This document shows, one piece after another, positions 25,346 to 30,934 of a stretch of DNA of 34,972 nt. The stretch is from an uncultured Lachnospiraceae bacterium. GTDB taxonomy: Bacteria; Bacillota; Clostridia; Lachnospirales; Lachnospiraceae. How positions within the stretch are numbered: position 1 is the first letter of the stretch; the number at the start of each line of letters is the position of its first letter. The position numbers were made by a program, and so were the translations under genes. The notes beneath the pieces were generated by a model, which worked only from the letters and a program-made list of their open reading frames with translations, was not told the origin of the DNA and did not search any database. Where the stretch lies: the NCBI GenBank assembly GCA_947626395.1, contig CANQRU010000037.1, positions 1 through 34,972 on the forward strand, in the 5' to 3' direction.

Positions 25346-25459
25346 TTATCGGTTTTTGAAGTACGGCCCGCCGTACTGGCTGGCAATGAACTGCGCCAGC
25401 TGCGGATTCGGCGTCGTGATATTTACCGGGTGCTGCAATCGTTTTTCATATCTCCACAT
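25346..25459 (-). pseudogene. cotJC: cotJC, N-terminal fragment interrupted by the prophage
   Basis: CotJC is a manganese-catalase-like spore-coat protein of about 190 residues. Here only 37 codons remain. The start MWRYEKRLQHPVNI, the P-N-P-x-L-A motif and SQYGGP match the family closely. Then, instead of the usual D-G-E-L continuation, the frame gives YFKNR and stops. The break coincides with the palindromic site at 25360-25377. The gene starts 3 bases after the cotJB stop, with its ribosome site AAGGAGG inside cotJB. The remaining roughly 80% of the gene should lie at the far left end of the prophage. Whether excision restores it is inference. Confidence 0.82.
25360..25377. other. Probable right attachment site (attR) in cotJC
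   Basis: AGTACGGC-CC-GCCGTACT: two perfect 8-bp inverted arms around the non-palindromic central pair CC (25368-25369). This layout, with crossover at an asymmetric central dinucleotide, is typical of large serine integrases. On the minus strand the site covers the codons for Q-Y-G-G-P of cotJC. Family resemblance holds to the right of the centre and is lost to the left. One arm would be host and the other phage. The integrase lies outside the window. Confidence 0.7.
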
Positions 25460-25462
25460 AGG

Positions 25463-25729
25463 TCAGCATCCTCCTTCCCAGGGCCATGGCCCCTGAATCC
25501 AGCTCCAGTAACCGCTGGCTGAATTTACGCCGTCCACCATAAGCGGACCGCAGCTTGACTGATAGGCGTCCATTGCCTCCCGGCGGGCGCGGGCCATCGC
25601 CTGGTAGTAGCTAAGCGCCTGCTGATCGCAGGGATGGGTGTCAAGGAACAGCAAAACATCGTCCATGGCAAAGCTGGTCTGGTCGATGATGTTCAGAAGC
25701 TGGCAACAGTTCTCGTTCATGCGCCGCAC
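25463..25729 (-). CDS. cotJB: Spore coat protein CotJB
   Basis: 88 residues with the CotJB pattern: LLNIIDQTSFAMDDVLLFLDTHP, then D-Q-Q-A-L-x-Y-Y, a helical middle, YQSSCGPL and an aromatic end (WSWIQGPWPWEGGC). CotJB is part of the inner coat layer laid down by the mother cell. The gene overlaps the end of cotJA by 13 bases and is followed at once by cotJC, so the three form one operon. Length is normal for the family. Confidence 0.88.
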   Translation of the reverse strand: MRRMNENCCQLLNIIDQTSFAMDDVLLFLDTHPCDQQALSYYQAMARARREAMDAYQSSCGPLMVDGVNSASGYWSWIQGPWPWEGGC

Positions 25730-25923
25730 CTCCCCATTACAAACGGCAGGTCAAGCGCCGGGAAAATCGTCCCGCGGTTTAAAGCCTGTTCCATCGTGTA
25801 CGTCTGGCCCCACTGCTGCCAGGGCACGTATCCCATACCGGCCGGAAACTGGTCGATACTGCCGGTTACCGTGTTCGGACAGCTGATCGCCGACGGCGAT
25901 GGATTCATGCAGGAACAATCCAT
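25717..25923 (-). CDS. cotJA: Spore coat protein CotJA
   Basis: 68 residues starting MDCSCMNPSPSA. ATG 25923 was chosen because AGGAGA lies 10 bases upstream; the longer open frame to 26031 lacks such a site. The conserved core YVPWQQWGQTYTMEQALNRGTIFPALDLPF is the CotJA signature. It is the first gene of the cotJ operon, whose products are spore-coat components. Cys-rich ends (CSC, GRC) are present. Confidence 0.85.
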   Translation of the reverse strand: MDCSCMNPSPSAISCPNTVTGSIDQFPAGMGYVPWQQWGQTYTMEQALNRGTIFPALDLPFVMGRCGA

Positions 25924-25944
25924 AGATATGATTTCTCCTCTCTG

Positions 25945-25973
25945 ATTGAATGTCTGATAGTAGTAATTTATGA
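25945..25973 (-). promoter_or_regulatory. Possible sigma-E promoter of the cotJ operon
   Basis: On the minus strand, TCATAAA (-35) and CATTCAAT (-10) are separated by 14 bases. The sigma-E consensus is roughly KMATATT and CATACANT with 13-15 bases between. cotJ is under sigma-E in Bacillus. The expected start point falls very close to the ribosome site, which weakens the call. Confidence 0.35.
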
Positions 25974-26106
25974 GCGGGAGAGCATTTCGTGAATCTGATG
26001 GAAGATGAAATAGATGTGACATGAAATGCAAATAATGGATCGGGAGGTTATGTGAAGAGATAATGCAAGCAGGGCGTCACTGGCACCCTGTCTGGAAATG
26101 CGCCGC
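25974..26106. other. Gap between cotJA and sdpI
   Basis: No gene is seen. A hairpin CAGGGCG...CACCCTG (26070-26090, 7-bp arms with one G-T pair) lies after the sdpI stop on the minus strand, but no T run follows it, so it is at best a weak terminator. Confidence 0.35.
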
Positions 26107-26763
26107 TTATGCTTTCCGCGCCGCCCTGTAGGAATAATAAACGCAGATCGCCGTATCCGTGAGAATGATCCCCAGCATCCAGAAAAGGCAGAAGGCGCCG
26201 CGGACCGCGAAACCCGCCGCGACGCACAGGATCCCGGCGATGATGAAGGAAATCCCGCCAAACCGCTGGCATTTTCTCCAGACGTCGTCATTTTCCATGC
26301 TCCAGGGGGTGCGCAGGCCGATGACGGAGTTTCGTTTCAGCTTCGGCATCACGTTGCCCAGCACGACCATGAGGATGCCCAGAAGGATACATTCGGCCTG
26401 GTTGATGTCAAGCGACAGGGCGTTGAGATCCTCCGCCTGCGTGAAAGATGTGTACAGCATATAGCAGTTCATGACGTTGAACCAGGTCAGAAGCACGATG
26501 CCGGCCGTCATGCAGACGTTCGCGTTGTTGTGACCGTTCGGCTCCTGGCGGGAGGCGATCCGTGCCATGGCCAGCATGAACAGCCCCATGCCGATGGTGA
26601 TCACCGGAAAGAGGAAGGATTCGTACTTGCTTCCCCAGCGGTCCGCCTGGCCGCTGAAGCCGTAATGGGCCGGGATCCGGTCCGGAAGGAAGCCGATGGC
26701 GACGGCGGTTATGAGGAGGGGGAGGAACATCAAAATAAAATAGAGAGTTTTTCTGTCTTTCAT
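26107..26763 (-). CDS. SdpI-family membrane protein
   Basis: 218 residues with six likely membrane helices. The N-terminal part is DUF1648-like (IPAHYGFSGQADRWGSK), and the C-terminal SdpI domain has the marker VIGLRTPWSMENDDVWRKCQRFGG. Bacillus SdpI gives immunity to the SdpC toxin and also sequesters the SdpR repressor at the membrane. Many Clostridia have such pairs without the toxin. ATG 26763 is preferred because AAAGGA lies 8 bases upstream; ATG 26790 overlaps the repressor stop and is possible by coupling. No sdpC-like toxin gene is visible nearby. Confidence 0.82.
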   Translation of the reverse strand: MKDRKTLYFILMFLPLLITAVAIGFLPDRIPAHYGFSGQADRWGSKYESFLFPVITIGMGLFMLAMARIASRQEPNGHNNANVCMTAGIVLLTWFNVMNCYMLYTSFTQAEDLNALSLDINQAECILLGILMVVLGNVMPKLKRNSVIGLRTPWSMENDDVWRKCQRFGGISFIIAGILCVAAGFAVRGAFCLFWMLGIILTDTAICVYYSYRAARKA

Positions 26764-26786
26764 AGCGGGATTCCTTTCTTGGTAAT

Positions 26787-27086
26787 TCATCCGCCGGAAG
26801 TCTGCGCTTCTTCAGACGCCGCGTTTGTCTCTCTCAGCCGCGTCATCCACAGGATCGCTTCGTCCAGTACGGTCAGATTCAGTTCATAGTAGATAAAATT
26901 CTTCCGGCGGGTCTCATAGATCAGATCCGCCTTCTTGAGCTTCGTCAGGTGATAGGAGAGCGCCTGCGGCGTTACGCCCAGATACTCCGCCAGATCACCG
27001 GCGCTTATGGGGCCTTCTTTCAGTTTGCTGAGTATGGTGCGCCTGGTCTCGTCGGCCAGAGCCGCCAGGATCTCGGAGACTGCCAT
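26787..27086 (-). CDS. ArsR-family repressor, SdpR-like
   Basis: 99 residues with a winged helix-turn-helix: LADETRRTILSKLKEGPISAGDLAEYL (about 10-36), then the recognition helix SYHLTKLKKADLI and the wing TRRKNFIYYELN. It lacks the metal-binding cysteines of metal-sensing ArsR proteins, as expected for SdpR-type autorepressors. The gene lies directly upstream of sdpI in the same operon. The promoter before it is flanked by two copies of an AT-rich near-palindrome, likely its own operators. Confidence 0.85.
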   Translation of the reverse strand: MAVSEILAALADETRRTILSKLKEGPISAGDLAEYLGVTPQALSYHLTKLKKADLIYETRRKNFIYYELNLTVLDEAILWMTRLRETNAASEEAQTSGG

Positions 27087-27110
27087 GTGCGCGTCCTTTC
27101 CTGAAAATGA

Positions 27111-27132
27111 AATTTCAAAATTATTTTAAATA
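27111..27132. promoter_or_regulatory. Operator-like repeat, downstream copy
   Basis: The 22-base sequence containing ATTTCAAAATT followed by TTTTAAATA nearly matches 27166-27187. It is imperfectly palindromic (ATTT...AAAT) and covers the start region just after the -10 box. A repressor bound here would block transcription. Confidence 0.55.
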
Positions 27133-27133
27133 G

Positions 27134-27162
27134 ATTGTAGTATAAGCGGAAGGCTGTGTCAA
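27134..27162 (-). promoter_or_regulatory. Promoter of the sdpR-sdpI operon
   Basis: On the minus strand, TTGACA (perfect -35) and TACAAT (-10) have the ideal 17-base spacing. It lies 48 bases before the repressor start and between the two operator-like repeats. Confidence 0.75.
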
Positions 27163-27165
27163 CAG

Positions 27166-27187
27166 TATTTCAAAATTTTCTTAAATA
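27166..27187. promoter_or_regulatory. Operator-like repeat, upstream copy
   Basis: The second copy of the AT-rich near-palindrome lies just upstream of the -35 box. The two copies are in direct orientation with centres 55 bases apart. With 27111-27132 it brackets the promoter, suggesting cooperative autorepression. Confidence 0.55.
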
Positions 27188-27235
27188 CTATGTAAAAGAT
27201 GGTACGATACCGATGCACAGGACTGATTATTTGAC

Positions 27236-27265
27236 TTGTCATAACATGCTGCCCTGTGGTAGAAT
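27236..27265 (+). promoter_or_regulatory. Probable promoter of pepF
   Basis: TTGTCA and TAGAAT with 18 bases between them, leaving a leader of about 135 bases before the pepF start. It diverges from the sdpR promoter. Confidence 0.55.
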
Positions 27266-27291
27266 TTAGCTATCATAATGCGGTGTTGCGC

Positions 27292-27386
27292 CGGTTTGAA
27301 TCGGAAACCGCACAGCCGGAACTGTGTGGTTTGATATTGCGGCGGCAGGACAGCCGCGGTATGTGAGATCAGCCGCCTCGGGCGGC
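27292..27386 (+). other. Structured leader of pepF
   Basis: An 11-bp stem (AAACCGCACAG at 27305-27315 with CTGTGTGGTTT at 27322-27332, one G-T pair) can form. Its left arm can instead pair with CGGTTT at 27292-27297, so the two folds exclude each other. A GC hairpin, GCCGCC-TCG-GGCGGC (27372-27386), sits just before the ribosome site. No known riboswitch class was recognised. Confidence 0.4.
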
Positions 27387-27407
27387 AGAGAGGAGATCGA
27401 ATACAGC

Positions 27408-29210
27408 ATGAAACCAGTGATGAGAAAGGACGTCCCGAAAGAATTGACATGGGACTTATCGGCACTTTATAAGACCGAGGAGGATATGTACGCGGACGCG
27501 GAGAAGGCGGAGGCGGCGGGCCGCAGGATCGAGGCGGAGTACAAAGGGAAGCTGACCACTCCGGAGCGGATCAACGCCTGCCTGGACGAGTACAGGCAGC
27601 TGTGCGAGCGGATGAACCTGGTCTACAGCTACACGGATCTGTCAGTGTCGGTGGACTACTATGACGCCCACAACCAGGAGCGCAACGATAAGATCGGTGT
27701 TAAGGTGTCTTCCATCGAGAGCCGGCTGAGCTTTATCGACAGCGAGATCTTAGAGCAGGACGACAGCGTAATCCAGGCGGCCATTGATCAGGCCACGGAC
27801 AATAAGCTGTATCTGAAAAATCTCCTGCGGGAGAAACCCCACCGTCTGGACGCGTCTGCGGAGAAGGCGCTGGCGGCGCTGTCCAATACATTTAACACGC
27901 CTTACCAGGTCTACAACATGGCCAAACTGGCAGATATGAAATTCCCGTCCTTCACGGTGGACGGCCAGGAGTTCCCGATGGGCTATTCGCTCTACGAGGA
28001 CGATTATGAGTATGACCGGCGCACGCCGGTGCGGCGCGCCGCTTTCGAAGTCTTTTACGCGAAGCTTCGGGAATATGAAAATGTAACCGCTGCCGCGTAT
28101 CAGGCTCAGGTGCAGATGGAGAAGACCTTCGCGGATCTGCGGGGCTTTGAGACTGTTTTTGACCGGAACCTGTTCACGGACAAAGTGGACATTTCCCTCT
28201 ATAACCGCCAGATCGACCTGATCATGGAGAAACTGGCGCCCCATATGCGCAGATACGCCCGTCTGCTCCAGAAGATCCACGGACTGGAGAAGATGACCTA
28301 CGCGGATCTGAAGATCGCGGTGGATCCGGAGTATGATCCGCGGGTGACGATTGAAGAGTCGCAGAAATACATTGTCGAGGGACTGTCGGTTCTGGGCGGG
28401 GAGTACCAGGAGATGGTGAAGGAGGCCTACCGTGACCGGTGGGTGGATTTCGCCAAAAACCAGGGCAAATCCACCGGCGGATTCTGCGCCAGCCCTTACG
28501 GCAGCCATTCCTACATCCTGCTGAATTGGAATGAGCGGATGTCGGATGTATTTACGCTTGCCCATGAGCTGGGGCATGCGGGTCATTTCAAGGCGTGCAA
28601 CGCGGCCCAGTCCTATTTTGATACCAACGTGTCCGGCTACTTTGTGGAAGCGCCGTCCACGATGAATGAATTGATCATGGCACATTATCTGCTGAAGACC
28701 AATCCGGATCCCCGGTTCAGGCGCTGGGTGTTAAGCTCCATGGTGGGACATACCTATTATCATAACTTCGTGACGCATCTGCTGGAGGCGGCTTATCAGC
28801 GGGAAGTGTACCGGATCATCGAGGCAGGCGGGAGCGTGCAGGCAGAGACGCTGAACCGCCTGATGCGGGAGACGCTGGAGAAATTCTGGGGCGACGCAGT
28901 GGAGATCATTCCCGGTTCGGAACTGACCTGGATGCGGCAGCCGCATTACTATATGGGCCTGTATTCCTACACTTACAGCGCCGGACTGACCGTGGCGACC
29001 CAGGCCTGCCTGCGGATCGAGCGGGAAGGGCAGCCGGCGGTGGACGACTGGAAACGGATGCTGGCCGCCGGAGGCACGAAGACGCCGGTGGAGCTGGCGC
29101 AGATGGCCGGCGTGGATATCACGACGGATCAGCCGCTTCTGGATACGATCGAGTATATCGGCGGGATGATCGATGAGATCTGCGCGCTGACAGAGGAACT
29201 GGGGAAGTAA
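27408..29210 (+). CDS. pepF: Oligoendopeptidase F
   Basis: A 600-residue M3-family cytoplasmic zinc peptidase that degrades short peptides. The active site is His386-Glu387-Leu-Gly-His390 (TLAHELGHAGHF), with the third ligand Glu414 in FVEAPSTMNE, the standard PepF spacing. The N-terminal part (about 1-200) is the helical oligopeptidase domain (RRIEAEYKGKLTTPE region), and the C terminus includes the MRQPHYYMGLYSYTYSAG motif typical of PepF. ATG 27408 gives the normal length of about 600. AGGAG at 27391-27395 is a little far from it. No signal peptide is present. Confidence 0.93.
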   Translation: MKPVMRKDVPKELTWDLSALYKTEEDMYADAEKAEAAGRRIEAEYKGKLTTPERINACLDEYRQLCERMNLVYSYTDLSVSVDYYDAHNQERNDKIGVKVSSIESRLSFIDSEILEQDDSVIQAAIDQATDNKLYLKNLLREKPHRLDASAEKALAALSNTFNTPYQVYNMAKLADMKFPSFTVDGQEFPMGYSLYEDDYEYDRRTPVRRAAFEVFYAKLREYENVTAAAYQAQVQMEKTFADLRGFETVFDRNLFTDKVDISLYNRQIDLIMEKLAPHMRRYARLLQKIHGLEKMTYADLKIAVDPEYDPRVTIEESQKYIVEGLSVLGGEYQEMVKEAYRDRWVDFAKNQGKSTGGFCASPYGSHSYILLNWNERMSDVFTLAHELGHAGHFKACNAAQSYFDTNVSGYFVEAPSTMNELIMAHYLLKTNPDPRFRRWVLSSMVGHTYYHNFVTHLLEAAYQREVYRIIEAGGSVQAETLNRLMRETLEKFWGDAVEIIPGSELTWMRQPHYYMGLYSYTYSAGLTVATQACLRIEREGQPAVDDWKRMLAAGGTKTPVELAQMAGVDITTDQPLLDTIEYIGGMIDEICALTEELGK

Positions 29211-29248
29211 GCAGAGAAGCACTTGCGGTAAGAAGGAGAAAGTGCGGT

Positions 29249-30934
29249 ATGAAATTATATGAAACATTCGAGCTGGAATTCGCCGGAGAGAAACTGTCGG
29301 AGAACTGGGCGTCCGTGGATGTAACCGCAGTGTTCACCAATGGAGATACGCAGGTTACAACGAAGGGATTTTACGCCGGAGACGGCGTTTACAAGGTGCG
29401 GTTCCTGCCGGAGAAGACCGGGATCTATACGTGGAAGGTTACCGGGTGCGTGGAAGGAGAAGGCGAGGAGAATTGTGAGCCGATGGCAGCCGGAGCCGCG
29501 GTAAGCCGGGCTGGAAGCGGGGCGGAGACGCATGCGGCCGCTATGGCCGGAGCCGCGAACGATGCGGGAAAATCTGCGTCAGCGGCAGGCCGGTTCTCCA
29601 TGCGCGGACAGACCGCGCCCTTCGGCCGTCCGAGTCATGGCGTCGTCCGCGCCGTGGGAACGCATTTTGAGTACGAGGACGGCGCCATTTACAAGCCGTT
29701 CGGCACCACGGTCTACGCCATGATGCACCAGGACGAGGAACTGATCGGGACGACGTTTCGGACGCTTCAGACAGCCCCGTTCAACAAAGTGCGGTACTGC
29801 CTGTTCCCCAAGTCCTACGACTATAACTCCAACGAGCCGCAGTATTACGCCTTCGAGAAGGACGAGAATGGGAAATGGGATGTGAACCGCCCGTGCTTTG
29901 CATTCTGGGATCATTTTGAGACTGGGATCCGGACGCTGCAGGGCATGGGGATCGAGACGGACCTGATCCTGTTCCATCCTTACGACCGCTGGGGATTCGC
30001 GGAGTTTGAGACGGAAGAGTGTCTGGTCTATCTGGACTATCTGCTGCGGCGATTTGCCGCGTTCCCGTCGGTCTGGTGGAGCCTGGCCAACGAATACGAC
30101 CTCTGCCGGAAACGGACGATGGAGGACTGGCATCTTTTCGAGCGGTTTATCGCAGAGCACGATCCGTATCATCATCTGATGGGCAATCACAACTGTATCG
30201 CTTATTACGACCACAGCCGGCCGCTGATCACCCACTGCTGCATGCAGACGGCGTGGATGGAGAAGGCCGCCGACTGGATGGCAAAATACCGGAAACCGCT
30301 GATCTACGACGAATGCTGCTACGAGGGAGATCTGCCCCAGAACTGGGGGAATCTTTCCGGCTTTGAGATGGTAAACCGGTTCTGGCAGGCCAATACGGTT
30401 GGGGCCTACTGTACTCACGGGGAGGTATTTCTGTCCGACGACGATATTCTCTGGTGGGCCAAGGGCGGCGTGCTGAAGGGCGAAAGCCCCGCGCGGATCG
30501 GATTCCTGCGGCAGATCATGGAGGAGATCCCCGGCGCTCTGGAGCCCTGGACGGAGGAATACCTGGAGCCGGAGGAGCGGAAATGGCGCGAGCAGGGAGA
30601 GAAAATGTTCGGCCATCTGAAGGAATCCCTGTCGGAGGCGGAGCTGGATGCCCTAAACCGCAAGGATATGGATTTTAAGGGGCATCTGGACGAGAGGGTA
30701 TTCCTGGTCTATCTGGGGCGCCGGTGCAACGCTCTGCTGCCTCTGCGGCTGCCGAAGGGCCGTTCGTACCGGATCGAGGTGATCGACGTCTGGAATATGA
30801 CCCGCGAAACGGTACTGACCGGCGTGAGCGGCGCGGTGGATGTGAAGCTGCCGGGGCGGGAAGGAATGGCTGTGATGGCCGTGGAAGAAAATCTCACTGA
30901 AGGAGGATCAGAATATGCATGTACAAAACATTGA
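29249..30934 (+). CDS. Glycoside hydrolase with DUF5060 N-terminal and DUF5605 C-terminal domains
   Basis: 561 residues, no signal peptide, so probably cytoplasmic and acting on imported oligosaccharides. A DUF5060-like beta domain (1-70; GFYAGDGVYKVRFLPEKTGIY) leads to a TIM-barrel catalytic domain (about 130-450) and a C-terminal beta domain (RSYRIEVIDVWNMT). Likely catalytic residues are Glu282 in SLANEYD (acid/base) and Glu355 in IYDECCYEG (nucleophile). The family includes apiosidase-like and related plant-glycan enzymes; the substrate is not determined here. Residues about 76-125 are an unusual Ala/Gly-rich insertion. The gene follows pepF by 38 bases and overlaps the next gene by 20 bases, suggesting one operon. 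Confidence 0.82.
   Translation: MKLYETFELEFAGEKLSENWASVDVTAVFTNGDTQVTTKGFYAGDGVYKVRFLPEKTGIYTWKVTGCVEGEGEENCEPMAAGAAVSRAGSGAETHAAAMAGAANDAGKSASAAGRFSMRGQTAPFGRPSHGVVRAVGTHFEYEDGAIYKPFGTTVYAMMHQDEELIGTTFRTLQTAPFNKVRYCLFPKSYDYNSNEPQYYAFEKDENGKWDVNRPCFAFWDHFETGIRTLQGMGIETDLILFHPYDRWGFAEFETEECLVYLDYLLRRFAAFPSVWWSLANEYDLCRKRTMEDWHLFERFIAEHDPYHHLMGNHNCIAYYDHSRPLITHCCMQTAWMEKAADWMAKYRKPLIYDECCYEGDLPQNWGNLSGFEMVNRFWQANTVGAYCTHGEVFLSDDDILWWAKGGVLKGESPARIGFLRQIMEEIPGALEPWTEEYLEPEERKWREQGEKMFGHLKESLSEAELDALNRKDMDFKGHLDERVFLVYLGRRCNALLPLRLPKGRSYRIEVIDVWNMTRETVLTGVSGAVDVKLPGREGMAVMAVEENLTEGGSEYACTKH

Larger units (their letters stand above)
1..25368. mobile_element. Prophage, right-hand portion (packaging to lysis modules)
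   Basis: A continuous run of virion and lysis genes fills this stretch: terminase, portal, protease, scaffold, capsid, fibre, connector-region proteins, a giant polyvalent protein, holin and amidase. The order is that of a tailed phage, and the lack of a tape-measure gene plus P22-like portal and gp10-like proteins suggest a short-tailed virion. The right boundary is set at the centre of a near-palindrome (25360-25377) inside cotJC. The left end, integrase, repressor and replication genes are outside the window. Being integrated rather than an assembled free phage follows from the contiguous host operon on the right. Confidence 0.88.

Noticed and set aside
26098-26889. 263-codon plus-strand frame opposite sdpI and the repressor
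   Set aside because: The minus-strand genes there have clear family motifs; the plus frame is a shadow.
27270-27400. Cobalamin or other known riboswitch before pepF
   Set aside because: Hairpins are present but the conserved boxes of the known classes are not, and pepF is not a typical target.
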